In this document: positions 10,837 through 23,040 of the stretch, in pieces
Position numbering within the stretch: position 1 is the first letter of the stretch
How the letters are laid out: each line of letters begins with the position of its first letter
Made by a program: the position numbers and the translations under genes
The notes under the pieces: model-generated
What the model was told of the DNA's origin: nothing
The model's input: the letters and a program-made list of their open reading frames with translations, nothing else
Databases searched by the model: none
Origin: Buddleja alternifolia
Lineage: Eukaryota > Streptophyta > Magnoliopsida > Lamiales > Scrophulariaceae
Reading direction: 5' to 3'
Assembly (NCBI GenBank): GCA_019426215.1
Contig: CM033400.1
Coordinates: 16,910,568 to 16,974,567, forward strand
Length of the DNA: 64,000 nt

Positions 10837-13800
10837 TTAATGACTTGATCTAACTTTGTATCGCTTGGGCATTTCAGCTCGGATAGCTTCAGCCAGATTA
10901 TCTTCCAAGGTCATCATCGCTTCATGATCTTTGTTGATTATGAGCTTATTTTCTTCTTGTTGTCTCTTCTTGAAAGCAGTAAAGTGTTTATCCCAATCAG
11001 TTGGATCAATACCAATATACCTTAGGCAAATTCTGAAAGTTCGGATGAAGTCGGACATCTGCCTCTCTTCAGCTAAAATTCTTGGATCTGAAGGTTCTGG
11101 AATAGATGCTCTTTGAAGAGGGATGTCAAACTGTTCTAGCAGTGCCCGAGAAGGTATTGGTAGATTTGGATACAGTGCTCGTGGAGGTTCTCTTAGAGTT
11201 CTACTAGGCGCTCCAGCAGAATCACTTACTCCAACAGCAGTTATCCAAGAAGGGAGACTTAGCGCACAAGGAGAAGGTAAAACTTGACGCTTAGGAGGCG
11301 GAGGCTCTTGAGCTCTTGAACTAGACGCTTTCCTCTTTTCTCCTTTCTTCTTCTCTTCCCCCTTATTGCCATCATCAGACTTTAGAAAATGTTCAGTGAG
11401 TAAACTTACCTGATGAGCAATTTGAGACATAGAGTCTGTGATGTCGTCCAAGCGCTTGTCGAAGCGTTCTTGCAGTGCGAGAAGCTTGGCGCTAGTAGCA
11501 TCATTCAGAGATGTCTCTAGGGTTTCGAGGCGCTTTTCAAATTCATCTTTTATGGAAAGTTGGTTGGCATGAGTAGCATCATGCATTTCTTGAAAAACTT
11601 ATCGGCACTCACCAACAGCCGCTTGAGCTGAACTACGCATATGAGCAATTTGAGCGCTCATAACGTGAGACTCAATCTTTGCTAAATCTTCTTTAATCCA
11701 GTGGAGAGATTCTTCGTTCTGATTAGCATGAGCACTGATATCCTCCAAAATGGATTTGAGCAAAGGACCAAAAGATTGACTCGCATCTGATTAAACTGCT
11801 TGATGAGACGATCGCTTGAACCTGGATGAGTGTTTGAGAGAGTCAATGGGAACTTGATACGCTGGATCAAAGACAGTATCTCGTACGTCGAGAGAAAGAT
11901 CCTCAGCAATATCATCAGTAACGAGTTCAGGAGTGTCAGGAATATCCTCTGGTTGAGACACTTGAACTGGTTCTTCAGCAGACGCTGGAATACTTGCAAC
12001 TTCAGAAGTGTACGCTTCAACTAACTTAGCAGGCGCTTCCTCAAGCGCTGACTCTGTTTGGCGAAATTCATCGAAGTAGAAGTTCCAATTTGCTAAATCG
12101 GCATAAGAAGTGGATGAAGCTTCCAAAAGTTCAGAGAGTCTGGTTCTTGAAACGCAAGTACTGGAAATGAAAGTGCGAAGGGGACTATCAATGGCCCTGA
12201 TGTGCATGGGACCAATGATGTCAAGCACATGATGCGGAAAGACTTTGGACGGCGCTTGATAGATAGAGAAAATGGAATCTGGGGAGTAATTTCTAGAAAA
12301 TCCAATCAAGCAGTCAGAGGGAAGAGACTTGAGACGCTGATCTTCAGGCACGTAAGCAGCATAGTACTCTTCTAAATGTGGATAGATCACTTGAGCTAGT
12401 CCCTGATTTCTTTCTAGCAGTGAGAGGACAAATTCATAATGACTGAGTACCTCTTTGCGGATAGAAGGGAGCAGTGGATATCCTCGAAATGAATTGATGA
12501 TAGAGCCGTTCCATTGTCTGAGATTGGCAGTGAAGATTTTGTCGAAATGAGATAATGGAGTCATAATCTTCACCATCAAGTTAAGATTATCTTCGCAGTG
12601 GCTTGGGGTAAAATTTAAGCTAGTAATTTGATTACTGCCACTGGTAGATGCTTGAGCGTTGAAATGTAGAGGAGTAATGGACAATCTATGAAGCTCTTGA
12701 TGCAGACATTGTTCAATTTGATGTCTAATTAGTGGGAGCTTGAGAACAGGTCTAACTCTCTGTTGACGCTTCTTCAGGCAATACTTGGCGAAATGACGCT
12801 TCTTGTCATGCATGCCTATGCCAAATAAATGGGGAGCTTGAACTAATTCTGTGAAGGTATATTGATGACCCATATACACTTCAACCCAATTGACTTCGTT
12901 CATACAGTAGTCTGTGCCAGCGTTGACAATAGCTCTAATGCCTTCATGGTGAATATTTCTAATAGATTCAAGGCGATATCTATCGGTTTAATAGTTAGCA
13001 TTCCAGACGCTATCAAAATATGCATCAGCTTCAGTCTGGATCAGATCTGTGAGAGATTCGAGACGCTCACCGGCATGAACTGCTTTATTTTTCCATAGGC
13101 GAAGTGGATTGACCAAAGGTAGATTTTCAGGACTATGGGCAATATGAGGAAAATGTGTGTAGCCTTCTCGGTTCAAGACTGCCTCTGATGGATTGAGGAA
13201 GCTGGGGCGAAGTGGCTCATATACACGAATATTGTAGTCTCTAAGAGCAAAACCTGTAGGCTTGTTGTGGCCATAGTCGAGGTAATACACCAGATCCACA
13301 TCACATCTAGGAGTTGTTCCTCCTTGTTTGTCTTGTTGAAGAATGAGAGAGGATGGTATTTGACCAGGAGTTTTTTGTCGTTGAATGGCCATATAGTACT
13401 TCCTCTCAATTTTTGTCATCTCAGTGTTAAACACTATATCCCTGATTTTACTATCGATATCAATCAGCAGGGCAATCTCATTCTTAGCAGCAATATATCT
13501 TTCTTCATTATAGCCTGCAGGAATGAAATCTTCTTCGAGCGCTGGGGGCATGTAGTTGATTGAATGATCAATCGTCTTCAGCGTGTCCAGTTGGAAGAAG
13601 TGCCTTGGCTTTGTAACGTCTTCAACAACGCTCTGACCTTCTGAGCGTGCCTCTGTTATAGCTAGAACAGGGATTGATGTTTGAACCTCTTTGGAAGCAG
13701 GTTCCTCAGTTTCAATTTCAACAGCTTCTGCGACAACATCTTTGGCAATAGCCACAACTTCTGTCAACTCAACATCTAGGTGGACGTTTGTTGACGCTTC

Positions 13801-15100
13801 AGCAGCAGCTGGAACTAAAGCTGTAACATATGAACTATCCTCTATAAGAGCAGGATCTTCTACATATATAGGAATAGAAATGCTGTGGGAAGAAATAAAC
13901 TTACCCTGAGAACATGTCTCAACAGTAACACTTTGAGCGCTTGGTTCAACAGCAACTTGAGCGCTTGGCTTAACAGTCTCAAGCTCTTCAGGAACAGGAG
14001 TAGCTCGACGCTTGCTTGTCCAGGAATGCTTGAAGATTTTCTTCACGTTGACTCCTTCAATGAGTTTGAGCGCTTGAGCGGGAGGAGCAGCAGCTGGTTC
14101 ATCGAATTCAATTTGTTTAATAATTCCTTCCAGCTTCCTCCGCTTGAGAGGTAACTTGTCCTGTGCATCCTCATCAGTGTCCTCATCATCTTTTTGAGGA
14201 GCAGGAACAACTTGTGCCTTGGGCTTTCTAGGAGCCCTCTTCTTGGTAGTAGTCGGACACTTCACGACTTCCTCTTGAGTAGGACGCTCAGCCTCTTCAT
14301 CAGACGCTTCACGTACAGTCTGACGCTCAGAAAGTGGTTTAGCATTACCACCAACTTTGGGAGGATTGAATAGATTGGTCAGAATCCTTCTTCCCAAAAA
14401 CTTGGTCTTATTCAACGGGAGACCAGATGAGTAAACACAGTTTGATCTGTACAGAAGGTCACTGAAAACAAGCCCACGGTTTATTTGGGGTGTTCAGACA
14501 GTCCCTAAACCTTCCAAAGATGTACTCACTCCAGTTGATTTAGATAGAGAGGAGTATCGCTGTCATCATCTGAAATTGTGTGGGGTTAACCTTATCAAAA
14601 GTGCCCACTCTGCATTCAATAATCTTACTGCAGAAATCAGCGAACAGACGGTAATGTGATACTAAATCTTTCTTTTCAAAGTGCTGGGTGTAGGGTACAC
14701 CATTGTAAGCCCTCACAATCGTCCATGCTTCTTTGATTTGTGCTAGAGTAATACTATCCAGTGCATTACCCTCATTGGGAAGTTTAAAGTTCTTTGCAAT
14801 GGATGTAGCAGACTACACAAATGCCCTAGGTGCCTCCTTCTTGGACATAGGGAGAAGGTAAAAGATAGACTTCTTGTCCTCTGAGAGTTTAGCAGTCCTC
14901 CAAAAAGTGTCAACCTCAGTCAGAAAGAAATATGAGTATTGCGTTAAGAAACTCTTAAGCCCGACCTTTGTAACTGTGTCCATCATATCATGTAGGTTGA
15001 TCTGGGGTTGATCATACAGGAATTGCCAGTCGACAATAAGGCCTTTAGTAACCTTGATGATAGACTCGACAGAAGTAGACGAAGCTTTCTTTGATGCCAT
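10837..15100 (-). pseudogene. Element 1 additional 3' gene (env-position gene), broken
   Basis: The gene runs leftwards from the MASKKASS start at 15100 to the stop near 10837. Its N-terminal part matches the start of the Element 2 3' gene (VDWQFLYD against VNWDYLFD; CSKIIECRxGTFDKV). It then has an acidic, alanine- and valine-rich middle, a conserved domain around 12900-13560 (DLERxQ-like, PLRLWK, Y/FPFLF-like blocks), and a C-terminal block around IxPTDW and KRYK. A stop at about 14810 and several frameshifts break it into segments ending at 14813, 12988, 11791 and 10837. It sits where some Sireviruses carry an envelope-like ORF. I see no signal peptide or convincing membrane anchor. Function unknown. 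Confidence 0.72.
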
Positions 15101-15810
15101 TTTTGAAAGTAGAGTGAACTGAGATTTTCTTTTGAGAGAGTAAAATTTGCAGAAATTTTGAGAATAGTGAATGATTTTTCTGCAGAGATTGTGTTTTAAA
15201 TGACACAGTAAAGAATTTTGAAACTTGTGTTCTCTAGTCTCTGTAGAATTTAGACATGTGTAAATACTTTTTAATCTCAGCCATAAATTCATTAACTGCG
15301 GACGCGAGTTTTGTGTAAGAGAGAGAAGTTACATTTGGTAATTCCCATATATAAAGATTTGACATCCGAGTTAAAATTAAAAAAAAAAACGCTTGGCATT
15401 TTCAGAGTGTAGCACACGCACCTGATGGTACACTGACACGTACACAAACACGTGTTATCTCTGAGCCGTCATTTTAAAAGTTTTGATTATCCGCCAGTTT
15501 GATGTGATAGAAGCGTGCGAGTAGAGTACAAAATAGACTTTTGAGTCTACCCATTACTTCAAAAAGCTTGTAAAATTTATGCATGACTGTTAAAAACATT
15601 TTTATATTAAGAGTTGAATGGAATTGATTCAACGCTTAACTGATACCACTGATTGATATATCATTAGAAAATTAGACGCTTAGGATTGAAAAGACTTTTT
15701 ATGTTTGAGCGTCCAATATTTTATGCATAAGTAATGCTGAGCGTTGATGATCATGCATCTGAAAATTTTGATCATTGACGCTTGCAGTTATGGTCAAGTA
15801 CAACTTTAAG

Positions 15811-15887
15811 ATTCCCCCTAAATTTGATAGCTTGTACCAATAAACAAAAACTTCTTTTAGACATAAATCAAGTGGATTCCCCCTAAA
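15811..15887 (-). promoter_or_regulatory. Two internal purine tracts between pol and the 3' gene
   Basis: The minus strand carries TTTAGGGGGAAT-type tracts at about 15811-15822 and 15876-15887, just downstream of pol. Element 2 has equivalent tracts at 36267-36277 and 36333-36343. They resemble the main polypurine tract and might act as secondary plus-strand primers. This role is inferred. Confidence 0.45.
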
Positions 15888-15921
15888 TTATATGTCTATT
15901 AAAAAGTATGATGCAAAATGA

Positions 15922-18900
15922 TTAAGCGTTTAAATCAATCATACCTAATTCACTTCTCAAAGTGAGAAAACGTTGTTCGTTAAGCGCTTTGGTGAAGATA
16001 TCTGCCAATTGTTTGTCAGTTCCAATAAAGTGCATGGAGATATCTTTCTTTTGAGCATGGTCACAAAGAAAATGGTATCTAATGTCAATATGTTTGGTTC
16101 TGGAATGAAGAACAGGGTTTTGAGTGATGGCTATCACAATGAATGGGGGTTGTCACAATGAATGGGGGTTGGACCTAGGATTATTCCATAATGTCTAAGT
16201 TGTTGCCTCATCCATAACACTTGTGCACAACAACTTCTTGCAGCTACATACTCAGCTTCGGCTGTGGAGGTAGCTATGGATTGTTGTTTCTTACTATACC
16301 ATGAAACTAACCTATTACCTAGAAATTGACATGTACCACTAGTACTCTTACGATCTATTTTGCAACCTGCAAAATTTGCATCTGAGTAACCAATTAGTTC
16401 AAAAGGAGAGTCCCTTGGATACCATAAGCCCACATTTTGTGTGCCTTTTAGGTATTTAAGGATCTTCTTGGCAGCAATTAAGTGTGACTCTTTAGGATCA
16501 GCTTGAAATCGTACACACATGCATACCGAGAACATAATATCAGGTCTACTGGCAGTAAGATAAAGAAGTGATCCAATGATACCTCTATAGTTAGTGATAT
16601 CAATTTTCTTTCCACTTTCATCTTTATCTGACTTAAGCATTTGGCTCATTGGAATTTTTGAATATGATGCATTTTCCATACCAAATTTCTTAATCATATC
16701 TCTTGTGTATTTAGCTTGGTTTATAAATATGCCATTATGGAGTTGTTTAACTTGTAAGCCTAAGAAGAAAGTTAATTCATCCATCATGCTCATTTCAAAT
16801 TGTTCTTACATCATTTTCGAAAATTTCTCACACAGACGTTTGTTGGTAGAACCAAATATAATATCATCAACATAAATTTGGACTAAGAGAGTATCTTCGT
16901 CACTGGTGATTTTAAATAACGTTGTATCAACGCTGCCTTTTGAAAATCCTTTACCAATAAGGAAGATAGAGAGAGTGTCATACCATGCTCGGGGTGCTTG
17001 CTTAAGCCCATAAAGTGCTTTGTCTAGCTTATAAACCATACCCTTACCATGATTGTTGATGAATCCTGGTGGTTGCTCCACATATACTTCTTCTTGGAGT
17101 TTACCATTCATGAAAGCGCTCTTCACGTCCATCTAATACACCATGAACTTGTTGAACGCTGCATACGCTAGAAACATGCGGATTGCTTCAAGACGGGCGA
17201 CAAAAGCGTATGTCTCATCAAAATCAATACCCTCTTCTTGGCAATATCCTTGAGCTACGAGTCTGGCCTTGTTCCTTATCACAATACCATTCTCATCCAT
17301 CTTGTTTCTATAAACACATCTAGTTCCAATAACTCCTTGGTGAGTTGGTCTTGGCACTAGCGTCCAAACCTTATTTCGTTCAAACTGATTAAGCTCTTCT
17401 TGCATCGCTTCAATCCAACTTGGGTCGCTTGGCGCTTCATCCACTTTCTTAGGTTCCATGTGAGATAAAAAGCTTGCAAACATAGCCTCATTGAACGTAG
17501 CGGCTCTAGTCCTAACAGGGGCTTCAATATCTCCAATAATTTGCTCAGGTGGATGATTACGCAGCCATAGTCTATCTGGTTGGAAAGGGTTAAGAGGTTG
17601 AACAGACGCTTGATTATCCTCTTGCGTAGGCGCTTCAAGTTCACAGATCCTTGTTTGCTCTTGATGATCACTCTCTTCATGATCATCAGCATTTCTTACA
17701 TAATTATCCATAGTAACTTCATGAGTAATCTTAGGAGGTGGCACTGAGATCTCATCATCGTCGTCACTGTCATCGTTAATGGTGATCTTAGACGCTTGAT
17801 GACATAGATCTTCAACTTCTACATCATTCACATTATCCTTACTCGATTCTTGGTTAGCATCATCAAAAACAACATGAATAGATTCCTCAACCTTCGATTT
17901 GATCTTATTTAGGATGCGAAAATTCTTTCCATTCTTGGCGTAGCCTAGAAAGATTCCTTCATCCGCTTTAGGATCAAATGTCTTTAGACTTTGGGATCCA
18001 TTATTATGGATAAAGCATTTAGAACCAAAGACGTGAAAATATGAAACATTTGGCTTACGTCCCTTCCATAGTTCATATGGAGTTTTCCCATGCTGTTTGT
18101 TGATCATGCAACGATTTTGAGTGTAATAGGCAGTGTTGATCGCTTCGGCCTAAAACCTAGGAGCAAGCTTGGATTCTGCTAACATTGTCCTAGTGGCTTC
18201 CTTGAGCATTCGGTTCTGGCGCTCAGCAACACCATTTTGTTGGGGAGTTCTGGGAGCAGAATACTCATGATGTATTCCATTTTCTGCACAAAACTTCTCA
18301 ACAATCTTGCTAGTAAACTCAGTACCGTGATCGCTTCTTATTCTTGCAACCTTAAGATTTTTCAATATTTGAAGTTGCCGAATAAGCGTTGTTAACTTGT
18401 CACATGTCTCATCTTTGGATGAAAGAAATTCCACCCAAGTAAATCGGGAGAAATCATCTACTATCACCAAAGTATACTTTTTACCGCTTACACTGATCGT
18501 TTGAACAAGTCCAAACAAATCCATGTGAAGTAGTTCAAGTATTCTAGAGGTAGATAGATGAGGTTTTCTCTTGAACGATGACTTAACTTGTTTACCCATT
18601 TGACAAGCGTCACAAAGGCGATCCTTGTGAAATGGTCCATTTGGTAATCCCTCTACAAGATTTTGACTTATAAGCTGAGAGATTGTTTTGAAGTTGAGGT
18701 GATTCATTTTTCTATGCCATAACCAACCCATTTTAGATTCATTTTTAGCAACAAAGCATGTTGGGTTGTTATCATCTGTTGAACCCCAATCTACCAAATA
18801 TACGTTTTTGTTCTTTTACCTTTCAATTTAGTAGACTTAGTTTTAGCGTCATTTATATAGCAACAGTCACTTGAGAACATGACTTCAAAGCCTTTATCAC

Positions 18901-19147
18901 AAAATTGACTTATGCTTAATAAATTGTGCTTTAGACCCTCAACATAATAAACATCACTTATCATGATGTTCCCCCTATGCATAGTACCTATACCTTTGGT
19001 TTTACCTTTGGAGTTGTCACCAAATACAACCTGAGGACCATTAGCAGCTCGATAGTTGATCAGAAGATCTTTGGAACCAGTCATGTGCCTTGACGATCCA
19101 CTATTGAAGTACCACACAGATGTATGGGCTCTAGCTCTAGGTACCTG
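15922..19147 (-). pseudogene. Element 1 pol (protease, integrase, RT, RNase H), broken
   Basis: The minus strand shows a protease region with [13 protein letters not shown], where the expected catalytic Asp of DSG is Asn. Next come an integrase zinc site (HRKMNH, CDACQMG), integrase core motifs [19 protein letters not shown] and PQQNGVAERQNR, RT motifs [24 protein letters not shown] and YVDDIIFG, and RNase H motifs TAEAEYVAA and DIFTKAL. At least five stops or frameshifts separate segments (near 18791, 18150-18107, 17133, 16800, 16134). A 19-bp tandem duplication at about 16134-16172 disrupts the RNase H CDN region. It cannot make an intact polyprotein. Confidence 0.88.
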
Positions 19148-19164
19148 TAATCAAAAGGGAAGTT

Positions 19165-21379
19165 CTATTTCTGTTCAGGTACCCATTGTTGCTTGGGTCC
19201 TTTAACATCAGTAACATTGTTAGTTTGAATTAGAACTTTAGGAACCCATATTTGCCTGGTCTTCATTATAGGAATACTGGCCTTTTTGGGTTTCACAAGG
19301 TGTTGTGTGTGCTTTTTGGGTGTATAATAATATTCTTGATTATAATGGTAGTCATAATCATAGTCATAATCATAATCATCATAGTATCGATAATATGATC
19401 ATGACTGTCTTGGATATTGACGCTGGTATTTCCTTGGCGCTGGCTTGGGTTGCACTTTTGGTGCTGGACGCTTAGCGCTTGATTCACAGTGGTCAAACTT
19501 ATCTTTAGCCTTTTGAGCGTTTGGATAGACCCGTCTTTGTGAGTCATTTGCCTTAGCCTTACTCTTGCCTGAGTTAGCTTTGACTTTCTCATTTGGCCTC
19601 TTACCATTGTCGCTAGGTTCATTTTGTGTTTGTCCTTGTGAACTTTTCTCAACAAAGATAACACCCTTTCCTTTGTTGTTCGCCGTAACGTTAGATTTAT
19701 TAGGTTGTTTACTGAGTTTATCGCATCCTAAACCGGTCTTTTCACCAAATAATCTAGTTACTTCAGTCACATTATCCAACTTTCTAGAAGCTTTTGATAA
19801 TGATGAGATGAGCTGCTCTGATTTAGCAAGTCTAGCGATCAAATCAGCTTCTCTCTTGACTATTATATCAAGATCGCTTTTTAATTGAATAATTTCACTC
19901 TCAAGCGATTGGTTCTTCTCAATGCAGTGTTACTGAATTTGCAACTCTGCTTTGAGCGTTACTTTATCTCTTGTAAGTGATGAGATAATAGCGAGATCGT
20001 TTTGATATATTTTGGCAGCTTCTTGACATTCATTGTAGTATTTTTTGACTTTGTCAAGTAATTCATCATAAGAGAGAGGAATAGATAATTCATTGATTAC
20101 CTCAGGAGACGCTTCATCATCTCTGGCCATGAGACATATGAGCGCTGAGTCATCTAATGGCTCATCATCATCACTACTCTCCTCTGATGATTCTAAATCT
20201 CCAGGTGCGGATGCTGGTTCTGATTCCGCTAGAAAACCTTGTTGACGAAGGTTGCTCCTGAATTGGTTTCTATCCAAGTAATCCTGTCTTGAGGGCTTGG
20301 ATACGTTTGGATAAGGGCAATTTACCTGGTAGTGCCCTAGTTTCATGCAATTATAACAAAGATTAGTTTTCATCTTTTGTTCATTTGTTAACCTTGCAAT
20401 GTATGGTTTTGAGACCACTAGAGCTGAGAGATTTTGAGTAGACGCTTGGTACGGAACAGGCGATTGGGGTGAAGGAACAGAATACTGAGGCGCTTGAAAC
20501 TATTATTGCATCGGAGAAGGCGCTTGATACGAACTTTGTCCTTGATTATTGAAACCTTTTCCTTTCTTTTCATATCTCAAGAACTTCCTGAATCTATTCA
20601 GCAAAGCCAACTCCTCTTCCTCATTGATATCTGAATTCTTTCCTTTATTACCCGATTTGCCTTTGATTGATGCTATAAGCACTCCAGATTCAATCACTGG
20701 ACTACTCACAACATCACTAGCAGAATTCAACTCGAACTCAAATGCTTTGAGCTCTAAAAAGGCGTCTTCTGGAGTTAGAAGATCCAACATATTTGATTAT
20801 CTCATAGCAAGTTGTCTTCATCAAGAATTTACGTGGTAAACTTCTAAAGATCTTAACCACCATTTCTCGATTGTGTAACTCCATTCCCAACGATGTAAGT
20901 TCTGTAACTAGAGCTGTAAATCTTATGTCTAATTGCTCTAAAGTTTCATTGGGTGACATCTTAAATCCGTTAAACTTTTCCTTGGCAATGGAAAGTTTGT
21001 TCTCTTTAATCTGTGCTGAACCACCACAAATTGTAGACAACTTATCCCATATTTATTTAGTGGTTTTGCACGTCTTGATCTTGTTAAATAGGTTGTCATT
21101 ATCACCAATAGCCGTATACAGAGCGTTACGACCAACATTATCCAAATTAGCTCTTCGACGCTCATCTGGAGACCATTCTTGTTTCGGTTTTTCAACGTAA
21201 CCATCTGGAGTGTCTTCCGTGGCTCCAGGCGCTCTAGTGACAACTTTATATATTTTGATTGGCCCATCTGAAATAATATCACACATGTCATCATCACAAG
21301 AACAGAGATATGTAAATGCTTTGACTTTCCATGTGTCAAAATTTGACTCAGTCAGTTTGGGAACTTTAGCAAATGCCAT
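19165..21379 (-). pseudogene. Element 1 gag, broken
   Basis: Starts MAFAKVPKLTESNFDTWK at 21379, about 85 bp downstream of the primer site. It has a Retrotran_gag/UBN2-like N-terminal region, a CCHC zinc knuckle CYNCMKLGHYQVNC near 20320-20370, a long coiled-coil region, and a Tyr/Asp-rich repeat near 19330-19390. An in-frame stop at about 21050 (TTK*IWDK), a frameshift near 20800 and further breaks near 19920 and 19400 inactivate it. It ends with WVPEQK at a stop at 19165-19167, just before a GGTACCT repeat that opens pol in another frame. Confidence 0.85.
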
Positions 21380-21462
21380 GCTTAAAATCTAAAGCAACTA
21401 AGTTTGAAAAAGGATCTAAACAAGCAGTTATGCTTGAAAATTTTAAAATTTCAACTTTAACC

Positions 21463-21474
21463 GCTCTGATACCA
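21463..21474 (-). promoter_or_regulatory. Element 1 primer binding site
   Basis: The minus strand reads TGGTATCAGAGC, complementary to the 3' end of initiator methionine tRNA, two bases inside the 5' LTR. Typical for Ty1/copia. Confidence 0.9.
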
Positions 21475-21476
21475 CT

Positions 21477-23035
21477 TGTTGGTCCCAAGTGGCATACGAA
21501 AGGGTCTAGAGGGGGGGGGGGTTTGAATAGACCCTGAAGTCTTTTTCAACTTCAAAAAGTTTCGTATTAAAATGGTTTTGGACGCTTGAGATGTAGACGC
21601 TTGACTGAGCGTTTACTTGAAATATAGACGCTTAGGCTAAGCGTCTGAGCGTCTGATGAAGATTGTTTTTAGAAAGTTAACTTAGACTTCAAGATTTGAG
21701 TACTTTAACCAAGTAGGTTTAAGCGTCCAGTTCTTTAATCAGTGTTAGCAGAGCTGAATGATTTTTGTCATCTTTTTTTTTTTTAAAAGCTTTAGCGTCA
21801 CAGAAAGTGTATTTAGTTGCTTAGCATTTGATTAAGTTTTACTTGATCAGTTTATGATATGACAATATGAAAAACTGAATGTAAAGTAAAGCACAATATT
21901 TGTAAGGTTCGTTGGGTGGTGTAATCCCAACTATGTCCTTCTTCTCCTTGAACACTTGGAGGCAATCCTCTAAAATGATTCTAAAAAAATCACACAGAAT
22001 CTTCTACAAATTAGGGAGAGATGGATGTCGATGACTTGAGCTCCTTGATCACACAGATTTCTGCTCCAAATCACTTCAATCCCCTTGCTTCTTTCACCCA
22101 GAAATACGACAAGTATCCAACTTTGACTTCACACGGATCGCGAGGCTTGGATAGAGGTTTTTCTAAGAGGTTTGTTTGATTTTGATAAAGTTCAAACAAC
22201 TAGAAATATCTCAGTAGTAATGTGGGTTTCTCTGCAAAGAATGTTTGAGATATTGGTTGACTGTCTCAGGAATTTGAAGAAAAGCAAAGAGAATGTTTTC
22301 TTGAAAATTTTGGCTTTTCTGAGATTGTAAGGAACGAGACTTCAATGCAACAGCAATTCAACTTGATAATTGTTCTCTCTATTTTTGGCTTGTTGTTGAA
22401 GTCCTATTTATAGGCATTCTTGGAAAAAGTGTCCATTGACATATGCACGAGCGCGTGTCTCTCACTTTCGCGAGTGAACAACTTTTGTCCTTTTTCCTGA
22501 AAATCTGTTGCACAAAGGTTGGTGCTCCTTTCTTTGAATAGTTGACAGTCCAAGAGGGTGGCTTCTCTGTACGTCTGAAAGTGCTTATCACATTTAATGC
22601 TCTTATCAGCATTTAATGCATTTGAATTAAATGCCCGTTGGCACTTAATGCATTGAGAATATTTGCATTAAACTCCTTCTGGACTTAGAAATAAATTCAG
22701 GTGAAATCAGTCATTGATAGATGCTTATTCAACCTTGAATCACTTCTATCCTATAAGGTGACGCTTGGTGTAGCTGGTCATTCTAGACGCTTGGAATCTT
22801 CATCTTTATTCAGACTTCAGGCGCTTGAGTCTTCAAACTTTCCTTCTGATAAACTCACTCAGAACATATCAGACGCTCAGTCTAAGACAACTTAACCTAA
22901 CAATCTAGAATAAAAATAAAACAAAGCCCATTACAAATCTAACGCTTCAAAGCTGAAAACGAACTTACATATTTTGGGGTCTAACAAAAAGTCCTAATTG
23001 TCATCATCAAAACATCTAACATGAAATTCCTAACA
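21477..23035 (-). mobile_element. Element 1 5' LTR
   Basis: 1,559 bp, TGTTGG to CCTAACA on the plus strand. It differs from the left LTR by scattered substitutions and small indels, for example an extra GAGCGTCT repeat near 21640. A long G-run near 21512 matches the C-run at the ends of the Element 2 LTRs. Confidence 0.9.
22405..22412 (-). promoter_or_regulatory. TATA box of the Element 1 5' LTR
   Basis: The minus strand reads CCTATAAATAGG, a strong TATA box at the position equivalent to that in the Element 2 LTRs. Transcription of gag-pol would start a few tens of bases downstream. Confidence 0.6.
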
Positions 23036-23040
23036 GATTT

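Larger units (their letters stand above)
9069..23035 (-). mobile_element. Element 1: Sirevirus-type Ty1/copia retrotransposon, complete but decayed
   Basis: A 13,967-bp insertion bounded by TGTTGG and CCTAACA and flanked by the 5-bp duplication GATTT (9064-9068, 23036-23040). It has two LTRs of about 1.55 kb, a TGGTATCAGAGC primer site and an AAAAAGGGGGAAAT purine tract. Transcript order on the minus strand is gag, pol (protease, integrase, RT, RNase H), then a long additional 3' gene. The pol order, motif style and extra 3' gene are those of the Sirevirus (Maximus/SIRE) lineage. Many stops and frameshifts and visible LTR differences make it an old copy. It sits inside the 3' LTR of an Angela-like element. 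Confidence 0.92.

Noticed and set aside
13864..13908. A 45-nt intron in the Element 1 3' gene (donor CAGG|GTAAGT on the minus strand)
   Set aside because: The donor is good, but the segment is shorter than usual plant introns and the frame reads through, so I could not support a specific acceptor.
11791..14415. Host genes on the minus strand between pol and the left LTR of Element 1
   Set aside because: The frames are homologous to the 3' gene of Element 2 and lie inside Element 1, so they belong to the element.
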